Part shown: one piece after another, positions 1 to 9,057 of the stretch
How positions within the stretch are numbered: the first letter of the stretch is position 1
Layout: every line of letters starts with the position of its first letter
Position numbers and translations under genes: made by a program
Assembly (NCBI GenBank): GCA_910586395.1
Contig: CAJUFX010000001.1
Coordinates: 196,633-260,632 of the forward strand
Length of the DNA stretch: 64,000 bases
From: an uncultured Bacteroidales bacterium
Lineage (GTDB): Bacteria > Bacteroidota > Bacteroidia > Bacteroidales > P3
Reading direction: 5' to 3'
Notes under the pieces: model-generated
What the model was told of the DNA's origin: nothing
What the model saw: the letters and a program-made list of their open reading frames with translations, nothing else
Database searches by the model: none

Positions 1-380
1 CACCCTATCTCGGCTTGGGACCCGGCGCGCATTCGTTCTACGGTCTGCGGGAAACCGCAGGAGCGGTTACCGCCGTGCGCCGCGCCAACCGGCCGGACGT
101 CCGCGCTTACGTCTCGGGACCTTACGGCGAAGCCCGCTACGAACAGGAACACCTGACCGAAACCGACCTTTACCACGAATACGTCATGACCGCCCTGCGC
201 ACGGCGGACGGCCTCGACAAAGGCCGCCTTGCCGCCCTGCCGCCGGATCTGCGTACGGCCTGCCTGGCACATCTGAAACCACTTCTCGCGGGCGGCCTGC
301 TGCAAGAAACCGAAACAGCCTACCGCCCGACATCAGCCGCCCGCTACCGAGCCGACGGGCTCGCGCTCGCGTTCTTCTAA
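1..380 (+). CDS. hemW: HemW-like radical SAM protein, C-terminal end (partial)
   Basis: Only the last ~125 residues are present; the reading frame is open from base 3 and the gene begins upstream of the window. The motif YLGLGPGAHSF is the hallmark of the HemW / oxygen-independent coproporphyrinogen-oxidase-like family, in which the N-terminal radical SAM domain (not visible) binds a 4Fe-4S cluster and the protein acts as a haem chaperone. The tail has the usual HemW_C-like character (short helices followed by a 'GLLQETE-YRPT' strand segment). The stop codon is at 378-380, immediately before the promoter of the next gene. Identification rests on the glycine-rich motif and the C-terminal layout, so family is fairly sure but the exact function is not. 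Confidence 0.8.
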   Translation, partial: PYLGLGPGAHSFYGLRETAGAVTAVRRANRPDVRAYVSGPYGEARYEQEHLTETDLYHEYVMTALRTADGLDKGRLAALPPDLRTACLAHLKPLLAGGLLQETETAYRPTSAARYRADGLALAFF

Positions 381-393
381 ACCGAATTTTTAC

Positions 394-401
394 TATATTT
401 G
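394..401 (+). promoter_or_regulatory. -7 box TATATTTG of the TonB-dependent receptor gene
   Basis: TATATTTG fits the Bacteroidetes -7 consensus TAnnTTTG. No clear TTTG lies 19-20 bases upstream. Transcription would begin near 408, which rules out the upstream ATG at 399 and favours ATG 486 for the following gene. Confidence 0.5.
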
Positions 402-485
402 CACGCCTGCTTATGTGTACGCCTGCGCCAAGCCGCAGCGTGGCCAAAACAGTGCCTCACCCTCTCTTACGCATTGTTTTACAAA

Positions 486-3038
486 ATGACAAGAAGCAAC
501 CATTTCTCCGTCCTCAAACGATTCGCCCTATGGCTGTGCGCTCTGCTGGCGGGGACTGCCATCGGCACCGGCGGCACGCTTTCCGCCCAAAACACAGGTA
601 AACTCACGGGCCGCACGCTGGATGCGGAAAACAACAGCCCGTTGGAATTCGTCAATATCGCCGTTTTCGTCGCGGCCGACAGCGGCAACGGCCGTTTGGT
701 CGGCGGCGGCATCACCGACGCACTCGGCCGGTTCAACGTGGACCGGTTGCCGCTCGATGCGCCACTTTACGTCCGCGCCAGTTCCATGGGCTTTCAGGAA
801 CAGAAGACCGCCACGTTCCGGCTTACCGCCGACCGACCGACCCGCAAACTTGAAGACCTCGCGATGACCTCCACGGCCATCGCGCTCAACTCGGTCGAAA
901 TCAAGGGGCAGAAACGCATGATTGAATACGCCTTGGACAAAAAGGTCGTGAACGTGGAGCAATCGCTCGTGAGCGAGGGCGGCACGGCGACCGACGTCTT
1001 GCAGAACGTGCCCTCGGTTACGGTAGATGAAGAGGGCAACGTCTCGCTCAAAGGCAGCGACAACGTGACGATTCTCATAGACGGACGGCCCGCCGTCCTT
1101 TCCGGTTTAGGTTTGGATCAGATATCGGCCAGCGCCATCGAAAGCATCGAAATCATCTCCAATCCGTCGGCCAAATACAATCCCGAAGGCATGGCCGGCA
1201 TCCTCAACATCCGCACGAAAAAACGCCTGAACCACGACTTCAACGGCGTCGTCAACGTATCGACGGCCACCTCCAACCAACACAGCGCCTCCACCAACCT
1301 CAGCTTCGGCTTGGGCAAGGTCACGCTCTTCACGTCGGCCGACCTCAACTTCCGCGAACGCCTTTCCGAAGGTTCGACTTCGACGCGCAGCCTCAAGAAA
1401 AGTCCGTTCCCGGCATTGTTTCCGGACGACAACATGGAATGGGAAACGGGTGAGAGCCGCGGCTGCCGGCGTGGATTGGGCGGTCAGGTCAAGGTGGGCG
1501 CGGACTGGCGCATCTCGGACAAAGACCTGTTTACCGTCAGCATGGGCGGCGGCCTCTGGTACAACAACCGCCGCAACGAGACGCCCGGCACGCGCAGCGC
1601 GTCTTACTTCGACCCGACGGGCGACCTGCGCCATAAATCCGGCGAAGACGATCCATTCGAATACCACTGGTACGAGACACTGGGCAACACCTCGAACGGC
1701 AAAAACCGCTGGGCGCAGTTCAACACCGCCCTGTCTTACCGCCACGAATTCGGCCGCAAGGATCAGGAACTGACGGTTGACGCGACGATCGACTACCACA
1801 GTCCGAACAACCGCACGACGATGAACCGCAGGGTGACGGACGAACTCAACGGCCTATCGACCGAAAGCGTGCAGACGACCCGTTCCCGCGGCAACGGTCT
1901 GGACTTCGACGGACAGATCAACTATGCGCACCCGTTCGGCGAACGTTTCAAACTGGAAGTCGGCTATCAAGGCAAGGTCCGCTACAACCGCAGCATCGAC
2001 CGCGAGGATTTCCGGCTCTACACGTTTCAGGACACGTCGGTGGATTTCGGCTATACGGAACAGAACCACGGCGTCTATGCCAACTTCGGCGGTACAGTCG
2101 GGAATTTCAGCTTCCAGGTCGGCGGCCGCATGGAGGTGGCGGCCATGGACGCGCAGACCGTGTCGGAACGGAGCGACACGACGTTCAGTTATCTCGTGCC
2201 GCGCTTCTACCCGGCTGTGCATCTTTCCTACAAAATCGGCAAGATGCAGGAAATCCAGCTGAGTTATACGCGGCGCGTGAACCGCCCCCGCCCCTGGAAC
2301 CTCAACCCGTTCGTCAATTACGACAACTATCCGTCTTCCATCTCGATGGGCAATCCCGACCTCGAGCCCGAAGACATCCATTCGGTGGAACTGAACTACT
2401 CGCTGTTCTACAAGGGCAGTTCGTTTTTCGTGACGGTCTATTACCGCCGCGTGGAAGACGTCATCCGACGCTACACCTACGAACGTGAAGACGGCGTGCG
2501 CGTACAGACCTTCCTCAACTACACGAGCGGCACCAACTACGGTTTCGACCTCGCTTACGAACAGCGCGTTTTCTCCTGGTGGCGGTTCAGCCTCAACGGC
2601 AGCCTGTACCAGAACATCACGCGGGGCGCGGCCGATCCCTCGCTCAACTCGGAAGGCTTAAGCTATCAGTTGCGTTTCAACACGACCTTTTCGCTCAAAC
2701 ACGACATCAACCTCCAGCTTTCCTGCCGTTACCGCGGCCCCAACTACTTCGGACAAACCTATATGGCCCCGAACTTTTCGGCCGAACTGGCGGCCCGCAA
2801 AGGCTTTTTCAAGAACCGCTTTACCGTGGGCCTGCGCATCAGCGACCTGTGCCATACGATGCGGTTCAACAATACGGTGACCGGCAGCAACTTCGTGACG
2901 GAAAACCACCGGCGGCCGCTCCGTTCGACGGCGGCCTACCTGACGCTCTCGTATAAAATCAACCAAGGCCTGAAGCGCAGCCAGCGGCCGATACGGCGGT
3001 CCGGCATCGAAGCCGGAGGCGGCATGGAGGAAATATAA
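486..3038 (+). CDS. TonB-dependent receptor / outer-membrane beta-barrel family protein
   Basis: 850 residues. A signal peptide (basic start, hydrophobic ALWLCALLAGTAIG, cleavage after LSAQ) is followed by a carboxypeptidase-regulatory-like beta domain (about residues 40-115), a plug-like domain with VLQNVPSVTVDEEG and SAKYNPEGMAGILNI (about 150-240), and a long barrel rich in alternating aromatic/polar strands (OMP_b-brl_3 type). It should sit in the outer membrane and import an unknown ligand using TonB-ExbBD energy; a tonB-exbD-exbB set is encoded at 19-21 kb. No SusD partner follows, so it is not a classical SusCD pair. I placed the start at 486 because the N-terminus from there is a proper signal peptide and the predicted transcription start is downstream of the ATG at 399. 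Substrate cannot be told from sequence. Confidence 0.88.
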   Translation: MTRSNHFSVLKRFALWLCALLAGTAIGTGGTLSAQNTGKLTGRTLDAENNSPLEFVNIAVFVAADSGNGRLVGGGITDALGRFNVDRLPLDAPLYVRASSMGFQEQKTATFRLTADRPTRKLEDLAMTSTAIALNSVEIKGQKRMIEYALDKKVVNVEQSLVSEGGTATDVLQNVPSVTVDEEGNVSLKGSDNVTILIDGRPAVLSGLGLDQISASAIESIEIISNPSAKYNPEGMAGILNIRTKKRLNHDFNGVVNVSTATSNQHSASTNLSFGLGKVTLFTSADLNFRERLSEGSTSTRSLKKSPFPALFPDDNMEWETGESRGCRRGLGGQVKVGADWRISDKDLFTVSMGGGLWYNNRRNETPGTRSASYFDPTGDLRHKSGEDDPFEYHWYETLGNTSNGKNRWAQFNTALSYRHEFGRKDQELTVDATIDYHSPNNRTTMNRRVTDELNGLSTESVQTTRSRGNGLDFDGQINYAHPFGERFKLEVGYQGKVRYNRSIDREDFRLYTFQDTSVDFGYTEQNHGVYANFGGTVGNFSFQVGGRMEVAAMDAQTVSERSDTTFSYLVPRFYPAVHLSYKIGKMQEIQLSYTRRVNRPRPWNLNPFVNYDNYPSSISMGNPDLEPEDIHSVELNYSLFYKGSSFFVTVYYRRVEDVIRRYTYEREDGVRVQTFLNYTSGTNYGFDLAYEQRVFSWWRFSLNGSLYQNITRGAADPSLNSEGLSYQLRFNTTFSLKHDINLQLSCRYRGPNYFGQTYMAPNFSAELAARKGFFKNRFTVGLRISDLCHTMRFNNTVTGSNFVTENHRRPLRSTAAYLTLSYKINQGLKRSQRPIRRSGIEAGGGMEEI

Positions 3039-3119
3039 CAACAGAACCACCATCCCGTCCGCACGAGTGCCATCGCCCTGTGCCGTACCCCGGGAATGGC
3101 GGCAGAGGAGGCATACACT

Positions 3120-3731
3120 ATGAAAATCATCTGCATCGGGCAGAATTACCGTGCCCACATCGCCGAACTGCAACACGAAGTGCCGGAACAGCCGGTGTTC
3201 TTTTTCAAGCCCGACACCGCGTTGCTATTGCGCAACCGTCCGTTTTACCTGCCTGAGTTCTCGCAGGAAATCCATTACGAAACCGAAGTCATCCTGCGTA
3301 TAAGCAAGGTGGGCAAATACATTCCGGAGAAATACGCCGAAGATTTTTTCGATGCCGTCAGCCTCGGCTTCGACTTTACGGCCCGCGACCTGCAACGCCG
3401 TTGCGTTGAAAAAGGCCTGCCGTGGGAAATCAGCAAGAGTTTCGACCAGTCGGCCGCCATCGGCCGCTGGATACCGAAAGCCGAACTGCCGCCCGTGTCG
3501 GCCCTGCATTTCCATCTGAACCTGAACGGCAACAAGGTGCAGGACGGCTTTACGGGCGACATGCTGTTCGGTGTGCCGCGCCTGATCAGTTACGTTTCAC
3601 AATTCATGACGCTGCACATGGGCGACATCCTCTTTACGGGCACGCCCGTCGGCGTAGGCCCCGTCCGTATCGGCGACCGCCTCGAAGCCACGCTCGAAGG
3701 ACAGGACGTGTTAAGGTGCGGGATAAAATAA
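3120..3731 (+). CDS. fumarylacetoacetate hydrolase (FAH) family protein
   Basis: 203 residues, the size of single-domain FAH enzymes such as fumarylpyruvate hydrolase/YcgM. The metal-binding acidic residues of the family are visible in EIHYETEVIL and further on in GFDFTARDLQ. The C-terminal loop FTGTPVGVGPVRIGD is the diagnostic substrate-loop motif. Such proteins hydrolyse or decarboxylate beta-diketo acids, for example oxaloacetate tautomerase/decarboxylase or acylpyruvase; substrate is not predictable here. The start at 3120 gives the canonical MKIICIGQNY N-terminus; an in-frame ATG at 3096 would add eight non-conserved residues. A GAGGAGG stretch lies just upstream. The gene converges with pgk, with a shared hairpin between them. 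Confidence 0.87.
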   Translation: MKIICIGQNYRAHIAELQHEVPEQPVFFFKPDTALLLRNRPFYLPEFSQEIHYETEVILRISKVGKYIPEKYAEDFFDAVSLGFDFTARDLQRRCVEKGLPWEISKSFDQSAAIGRWIPKAELPPVSALHFHLNLNGNKVQDGFTGDMLFGVPRLISYVSQFMTLHMGDILFTGTPVGVGPVRIGDRLEATLEGQDVLRCGIK

Positions 3732-3734
3732 AAA

Positions 3735-3761
3735 CGGCCGGACACAAAACGCATCCGGCCG
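3735..3761. terminator. bidirectional hairpin between FAH gene and pgk
   Basis: CGGCCGGA (3735-3742) pairs with TCCGGCCG (3754-3761) across an 11-nt loop, with A-rich sequence before and TTT after. It sits between two convergent stop codons, so it probably terminates both transcripts. Confidence 0.65.
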
Positions 3762-3786
3762 CCGTCGTTTCAATACCTATAACCGC

Positions 3787-4977
3787 TTAATCCAGCGCCG
3801 CCACACCGGGCAGGACTTTGCCTTCCAGATATTCCAGCATCGCGCCGCCCCCCGTGGAGACATAGCTCAAATCCTTGGCCAAGCCCAACTGGTTCGCGGC
3901 CGCCACGGAATCGCCGCCCCCCACGGCCGAATAAGCGCCTTTCTTCGTGGCTTCGCCTATAGCCTTACCGATTTGCAACGTACCGGCCTGAAAGTTCGGC
4001 ATCTCGAAAACGCCCAACGGCCCGTTCCACAAGACCGAAGCCGAACCGGCGATGACCTGTTCGAACACCGCGCGCGTTTCAGGGCCTATATCCATGCCTT
4101 CCCAGCCGTCGGGAATGGCCATCGTCGGCACGCACTGACGGTTGGCGTCGTTGTTGAAATCATCGGCACACACCGTGTCTTTCGGCAGATAGAGTTTCAC
4201 GCCTTTCTTCGCGCAAGCCGCCATGACGCCGCGCGCCACCTCCAATTTGTCGTCCTCGCAGAGCGAACGGCCGATTTGGCCGCCCTGCGCCTTGATGAAC
4301 GTATAAGCCATGCCGCCGCCGATAATCATGTTATCGACACGGTCTATCAAGTTCTGCAACACATCGATTTTGCTCGACACCTTGGAACCGCCGATAACGG
4401 CCGTAAACGGGCGCGCGGCGTGATGCAGCAGTTTTTCCAGATTCTCCACCTCGTGCGCCAGCAACTTGCCCGCATACTTTTCGGTCGGGAAGAATTTGGC
4501 GATGACGGCCGTCGAAGCGTGGGCGCGGTGGGCCGTACCGAACGCGTCGTTCACATAGGCGTCGCCCAAATCGGCCAGATAACGGGCAAACGTTTCGTCG
4601 CCCTTGGTCTCGGCCTTCGTGAAACGCAGGTTCTCCAACAGCAATACGTCGCCCCCCTTCAAGCCAGCCGCAGCCTGTACGGTCGTATCGGTAAAGACGT
4701 CCTGATTGAATTGCACCGGATGCCCCAAAACCTCTTTCAGGCGGGCGGCCACGGGCGCGAGGCTGTAAGCGGCCTCGAAACCGGTACCGGCCGGGCGGCC
4801 GAGATGCGACATGAGAATCAAGGCCGCGCCTTGTTCCAAAAGGGCTTTCAGCGTAGGCAGGCTCTCCCGGATACGGGTTTCGTCCGTAATCTTCCCCGCC
4901 GCATCGATAGGCACGTTGAAATCGCAACGCACCAATACTTTCTTGCCGTCGAAACGGCCTTGGTCTATCGTTTTCAT
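3787..4977 (-). CDS. pgk: phosphoglycerate kinase
   Basis: 396 residues, full family length. Transfers the acyl phosphate of 1,3-bisphosphoglycerate to ADP in glycolysis. The N-terminal substrate-binding motif KVLVRCDFNVPID and the downstream SHLGRP are intact, as are ENLRFTKAETKGDE, the hinge region VLWNGPLGVFE and the C-terminal nucleotide-binding GGGDSVAAANQ. It is the last of a minus-strand run ffh-folD-glmM-pgk with gaps of 80-100 bases; whether these are one transcript is not shown by the sequence. The start ATG gives MKTIDQGRFDGKKVLVR, standard for Bacteroidetes PGK. Confidence 0.98.
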   Translation of the reverse strand: MKTIDQGRFDGKKVLVRCDFNVPIDAAGKITDETRIRESLPTLKALLEQGAALILMSHLGRPAGTGFEAAYSLAPVAARLKEVLGHPVQFNQDVFTDTTVQAAAGLKGGDVLLLENLRFTKAETKGDETFARYLADLGDAYVNDAFGTAHRAHASTAVIAKFFPTEKYAGKLLAHEVENLEKLLHHAARPFTAVIGGSKVSSKIDVLQNLIDRVDNMIIGGGMAYTFIKAQGGQIGRSLCEDDKLEVARGVMAACAKKGVKLYLPKDTVCADDFNNDANRQCVPTMAIPDGWEGMDIGPETRAVFEQVIAGSASVLWNGPLGVFEMPNFQAGTLQIGKAIGEATKKGAYSAVGGGDSVAAANQLGLAKDLSYVSTGGGAMLEYLEGKVLPGVAALD

Positions 4978-5075
4978 AGTTTGGTATTTTATTCACGCTT
5001 CACGCCGGCCGCGAGACGCCACAAGAAACGCTTGGCATCATGCCGCGCCCGCTGTCGGCTACCGCAAGGCCAGCC

Positions 5076-6503
5076 TTACAAGGCCGCCATGCGCTTTACC
5101 ATATCCTCCGCCAAGGCCGAAGCCGCGGCTTCCGTCGCGCTCTCCGCATACAGGCGGATAATGGGTTCGGTGTTCGACTTGCGCAGGTGCACCCATTCCT
5201 TTCGGGCCGGGAAACTGATTTTGAGCCCGTCCTCCTTGGAAATCTCGACGGGTTCCAGCACCGCGCCGTCCCGGAACTGCTTTTCCAACCCCGCCAGCAA
5301 GGCCGGAATATCGGTGCCGGGCTGGAGTTCCATCTTATGCTTGGCAATCGTATAATCCGGATAACGCTTCTTCAGTTCGCTCAAAGAGAGCCGGCCGCCC
5401 TGCGCGGCACGCAGATGCGCCCAATGCGTCAGAAACAGCGCCACACCCACCAAGGCGTCGCGGCCGTAATGCAAGGGCGGATAAATGACGCCGCCATTGC
5501 CCTCGCCACCGATGACGGCCTGCACGGCCTTCATCTTGGCCACGACATGCACCTCCCCCACGGCCGAGGCCGCGTAACGGCCGCCGTATTGTTCGGCCAC
5601 GTCCCGCAAGGCGCGCGAGGAAGAAAGGTTGGAGACCGCCGCGCCCTTGCGCAGCGAAAGGATATAGTCGGCCACCGTCACAAGCGTATATTCCTCGCCA
5701 TACAGAACGCCGTCCTCGCACATGAACGCGAGCCGATCGACATCCGGATCGACGGCGATGCCGGCATCCGCCTTATGGTGACGGACCGCTTCCGACAGGC
5801 CGGTCAGATGCGCGGCCAAAGGTTCGGGATTATGCGCGAAACGACCGTCGGCCGTGCCATTGATGACCTCGACCCGCTCCACGCCCAAAGCTTTGAGCAA
5901 AGCCGGAATAGCCAAGGCACCCGTGGAATTGACCGGATCGACGACCAATTTGAAACCGGCCGCCTTGATGGCGGGCACATCCACATCTTTCAACGCCACG
6001 ACCTTGGCGATATGCTTTTCAATCGAAGCGGGGTCCTGTTCGATGCCGCCCAAGGCTTCTACGGCCGCATACGTGGCCTGGTCCAGATTTTCCGAACGGC
6101 GCACGACCTCGGCGCCTTCCTCGGCGTTGAGGAATTCCCCCTCGGCGTTGAGCAGTTTCAAGGCGTTCCACATCGCGGGATTATGGCTGGCCGTCAGCAT
6201 GATGCCGCCGCAAGCCTGATGCTCGGTTACCGACAGTTCGATTGTCGGCGTCGTGGTCAGTCCCAAATCGACGACGTCCACGCCCATGCCCATGAGCGTG
6301 CCGCTGACGAGCGACTGCACCATCGGCCCCGAAATGCGGGCATCGCGCCCCACGACGACTTTGAGCCGGCGGCCGGGGAAGCGTTCTTGCAAAAAGGCGG
6401 CGTAAGCCGTCGTAAACTTGACGGTATCCAAAGGCGTCAGGTTATCGCCCGTACCACCGCCTATCGTACCGCGGATACCGGATACGGATTTTATCAGTGT
6501 CAT
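5076..6503 (-). CDS. glmM: phosphoglucosamine mutase-type phosphohexomutase
   Basis: 475 residues, alpha-D-phosphohexomutase superfamily. The active-site phosphoserine loop TASHNP lies at residues 104-109 (Ser106), the metal-binding loop DPDVDR in the middle, and the sugar-binding loop GGEGNGG (human/bacterial GEMSGH equivalent) after it. The C-terminal phosphate-binding loop RKSNTEPIIRLYAE is complete. In Bacteroidetes single-copy members of this type are assigned as GlmM, which converts glucosamine-6-P to glucosamine-1-P for UDP-GlcNAc, feeding peptidoglycan, LPS and the diNAcBac pathway seen later in this window. Phosphomannomutase/phosphoglucomutase activity is the alternative; sequence alone does not fix the sugar. 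Confidence 0.9.
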   Translation of the reverse strand: MTLIKSVSGIRGTIGGGTGDNLTPLDTVKFTTAYAAFLQERFPGRRLKVVVGRDARISGPMVQSLVSGTLMGMGVDVVDLGLTTTPTIELSVTEHQACGGIMLTASHNPAMWNALKLLNAEGEFLNAEEGAEVVRRSENLDQATYAAVEALGGIEQDPASIEKHIAKVVALKDVDVPAIKAAGFKLVVDPVNSTGALAIPALLKALGVERVEVINGTADGRFAHNPEPLAAHLTGLSEAVRHHKADAGIAVDPDVDRLAFMCEDGVLYGEEYTLVTVADYILSLRKGAAVSNLSSSRALRDVAEQYGGRYAASAVGEVHVVAKMKAVQAVIGGEGNGGVIYPPLHYGRDALVGVALFLTHWAHLRAAQGGRLSLSELKKRYPDYTIAKHKMELQPGTDIPALLAGLEKQFRDGAVLEPVEISKEDGLKISFPARKEWVHLRKSNTEPIIRLYAESATEAAASALAEDMVKRMAAL

Positions 6504-6582
6504 ATCGAATTTTCTTGAACGTTTGACGTTTTTCCAAACGTCGTTTGTCTTAAACCGACGGCCGCTTGACCGACGGCCGGCG

Positions 6583-7467
6583 CTATTTGCCCGCCGTGTG
6601 CGTATGATAAGCCTTCATCGTGTTCATGAGCAGGGCCGCGATCGTCATCGGGCCTACACCGCCGGGAACGGGCGTAATCGCGCTACACTTGGGCGCGACG
6701 GCCGCATAGTCCACGTCGCCCACGAGTTTGAAGCCGCTGGCTTTCGTACTGTCCGGCAGACGGTGCACGCCCACGTCTATGACCACCGCGCCCTCTTTCA
6801 CCATGTCGGCCTTGACCATTTCCGGTTTGCCGACGGCCGCGATCAGGATGTCGGCCTGCGTCGTCATGGCTTTCAAATCAGGCGTCTTGCTGTGGCACAT
6901 CGTCACCGTGGCGTTTGCGTGCGCCCCGTTGCGCGACATGAGCAACGCCATGGGCGTACCGACGATATGGCTGCGGCCGATGACCACGCAGTGTTTACCG
7001 GCCGTCTCGATATCCGCCCGTTTCAACAGTTCCATGATGCCGCAGGGCGTGGCCGGAATAAAAGCGTCCTGCCCCAACACGACCTTACCCATGTTGCAGG
7101 GATGGAAACCGTCGATGTCCTTGTCCGGCCGGATGGCCGCGATGACCTTGTTTTCGTCTATATGCTTGGGCAACGGCAACTGCACGATAAAGCCGTCCAC
7201 CTCCGGGTCGTTGTTGAGGAACTCCACGGCGGCCAACAATTCGGCCTCGCTGATGCTCTCCTCGTAACGGTACACCGAAGACGTCATGCCGACCAAGCGG
7301 CAGTTCTTCTCTTTGCTGGCCACGTATGTCTCGCTCGCGCCGTCGTGACCGACAATGATAGCCGCCATGTGGGGCGCCCGTTTGCCGCCGTCTATGAGCG
7401 CGGCGACTTCGGCCGCGATTTCTTTCTTGATGGTTTCGCTGATCGCTTTACCGTCTATGATTTTCAT
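6583..7467 (-). CDS. folD: bifunctional methylenetetrahydrofolate dehydrogenase / cyclohydrolase
   Basis: 294 residues, normal for FolD. It interconverts 5,10-methylene-THF, methenyl-THF and 10-formyl-THF in the cytosol. The catalytic YVASKEKNC (Tyr and Lys), the QLPLPKH signature and the second signature PVPGGVGPMTIAALLMNT are all intact; VVIGRSHIVGTPMA is the dinucleotide-binding loop. It sits between ffh and glmM. A TAAATTTG -7-like box lies just upstream (complement at 7499-7506) without a clear -33 box, so an own promoter is possible. Confidence 0.97.
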   Translation of the reverse strand: MKIIDGKAISETIKKEIAAEVAALIDGGKRAPHMAAIIVGHDGASETYVASKEKNCRLVGMTSSVYRYEESISEAELLAAVEFLNNDPEVDGFIVQLPLPKHIDENKVIAAIRPDKDIDGFHPCNMGKVVLGQDAFIPATPCGIMELLKRADIETAGKHCVVIGRSHIVGTPMALLMSRNGAHANATVTMCHSKTPDLKAMTTQADILIAAVGKPEMVKADMVKEGAVVIDVGVHRLPDSTKASGFKLVGDVDYAAVAPKCSAITPVPGGVGPMTIAALLMNTMKAYHTHTAGK

Positions 7468-7554
7468 GTATTCGGATTTTATACGTCGTTTCTATTTACA
7501 AATTTACGGCACGCCATCGGCCGGGCCAACCCGACCTCCGGCCCGCCCCAACGG

Positions 7555-8877
7555 TTATCGTCCCCTGAAGTTCGGACGCATGCCGGGTTTCATCTTGCTG
7601 ACCGTCTTCATGACCTTTTTCGTATCTTCCAACTGCTTGATCAGTTTGTTCACCTGCGCGAGGTCGGTGCCGCTGCCGTCGGCGATCCGCTTGCGGCGCG
7701 GTCCGTTGAGCACCTGCGGGTTCGCGCGTTCGTAAGGCGTCATCGAACAGATCATGGCCTCCACATACTTGAACGCGTCATCGTCGATATCCACGTTCTG
7801 CATCATCTTGCCCATGCCGGGGATCATGCCCATCAAATCCTTGATGTTGCCCATCTTCTTGATTTGCTGAATCTGTTTGTAGAAGTCGTCGAAATTGAAA
7901 TCGTTCGTGCGGAACTTTTTCTGCAGACGCCGCGCCTCCTCCTCATCGAACTGTTCCTGCGCCTTCTCCACGAGCGAAACGATGTCGCCCATGCCGAGGA
8001 TTCGGTCGGCCATACGCGACGGATAGAACACGTCCAACGCCTCCATCTTCTCGCCCACGCCCACGAACTTGACCGGCACCTGCACGGCCGCCCGGATCGT
8101 CAAGGCCGCCCCGCCGCGCGTGTCGCCGTCCAGTTTCGTGAGGATAACCCCCTCGTATTGCAAGCGGTCGTAAAACGCCTTGGCCGTATTGACGGCATCC
8201 TGCCCCGTCATCGCATCGACGACGAACAGGGTTTCCTGCGGATGAACCGCCTCCTTGATGCGGCTTATCTCGTCCATCATCTCCTCATCGACCGCCAGAC
8301 GGCCGGCCGTATCGACGATCACGACCTGAAAACCGTTCTCTTTCGCATAACGCAGCGCATGTTCGGCGATCTTGACCGGATTCTTCTCTTCCGGCTCGCT
8401 ATAGACCTCCGCATCAATCTGCCCGCCCAGCGTCTTAAGTTGGTCAATGGCCGCGGGACGATAGACGTCGCAGGCCACGAGCAAAACTTTCTTGCCTTTC
8501 TTCTGTTTGAGGTACAAGGCCAGCTTGGCCGAATGCGTCGTCTTACCCGAACCTTGCAGACCGGCCATCAGGATGACGGTCGGCGTAATCTTCAGGTTCA
8601 GTTCCGCTTCCTTGCCGCCCATGAGTTCCGCCATCTCGTCGTGAACGAGCTTGACCATCATCTGCCCCGGCGAAACGGCCGTCAGCACATTCATGCCCAA
8701 GGCTTTCTCCTTGACCTTATCCGTAAACTGCTTGGCTATCTTGAAACTGACGTCGGCGTCCAACAAAGCGCGCCGCACCTCTTTGAGCGTCTCCGCCACA
8801 TTGATTTCGGTAATCTTACCCTGCCCTTTGAGGACCTTAAACGCCCTGTCTAATTTATCCGAAAGATTCTCAAACAT
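7555..8877 (-). CDS. ffh: signal recognition particle GTPase Ffh
   Basis: 440 residues. The N-terminal four-helix N domain (MFENLSDKLDRAF) is followed by the GTPase domain with P-loop GLQGSGKTT, DTAGR and TKLDGD, and by a methionine-rich M domain (GMIPGMGKMMQNV, SKMKPGMRPNFRGR tail) that binds SRP RNA and signal sequences. It targets nascent membrane proteins to FtsY/Sec. I chose the ATG at 8877: the promoter found at 8897-8928 would start transcription near 8890, so the in-frame ATG at 8910 lies upstream of the transcript. Confidence 0.97.
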   Translation of the reverse strand: MFENLSDKLDRAFKVLKGQGKITEINVAETLKEVRRALLDADVSFKIAKQFTDKVKEKALGMNVLTAVSPGQMMVKLVHDEMAELMGGKEAELNLKITPTVILMAGLQGSGKTTHSAKLALYLKQKKGKKVLLVACDVYRPAAIDQLKTLGGQIDAEVYSEPEEKNPVKIAEHALRYAKENGFQVVIVDTAGRLAVDEEMMDEISRIKEAVHPQETLFVVDAMTGQDAVNTAKAFYDRLQYEGVILTKLDGDTRGGAALTIRAAVQVPVKFVGVGEKMEALDVFYPSRMADRILGMGDIVSLVEKAQEQFDEEEARRLQKKFRTNDFNFDDFYKQIQQIKKMGNIKDLMGMIPGMGKMMQNVDIDDDAFKYVEAMICSMTPYERANPQVLNGPRRKRIADGSGTDLAQVNKLIKQLEDTKKVMKTVSKMKPGMRPNFRGR

Positions 8878-8896
8878 ATAATAGAAAGATTTATTG

Positions 8897-8928
8897 CAAA
8901 AATACGTCAAATCAAGCGTAGAAACAAA
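8897..8928 (-). promoter_or_regulatory. ffh promoter (TTTG-N20-TATTTTTG)
   Basis: On the minus strand TTTG (complement at 8925-8928), a 20-nt spacer and TATTTTTG (complement at 8897-8904) match the Bacteroidetes primary-sigma consensus exactly. The leader would be only about a dozen bases. Confidence 0.8.
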
Positions 8929-9002
8929 TTCCCGCCGAAAAACGTGAAGGAATACAGCCGCGATGTGGCGGGTGCAGGAAGCGCGACGACCAAGCCCGAC
9001 GC

Positions 9003-9034
9003 TTTGCGATATCGATAATTTGCACGTATCTTTG
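9003..9034 (+). promoter_or_regulatory. promoter of the acyltransferase gene (TTTG-N20-TATCTTTG)
   Basis: TTTG at 9003-9006 and TATCTTTG at 9027-9034 with a 20-nt spacer. It is divergent from the ffh promoter and places the transcript start about 15 bases before ATG 9058. Confidence 0.8.
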
Positions 9035-9057
9035 ACCCCGCAATCAGATTTCCAATC

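Noticed and set aside
3973..6518. two long plus-strand frames (460 and 492 codons)
   Set aside because: Both are complements of pgk and glmM, whose catalytic motifs are intact.
6418..8853. 811-codon open frame on the plus strand
   Set aside because: It is antisense to folD and ffh, both with complete conserved motifs; the frame is His/Arg/Asp-rich as expected for a GC-rich complement.
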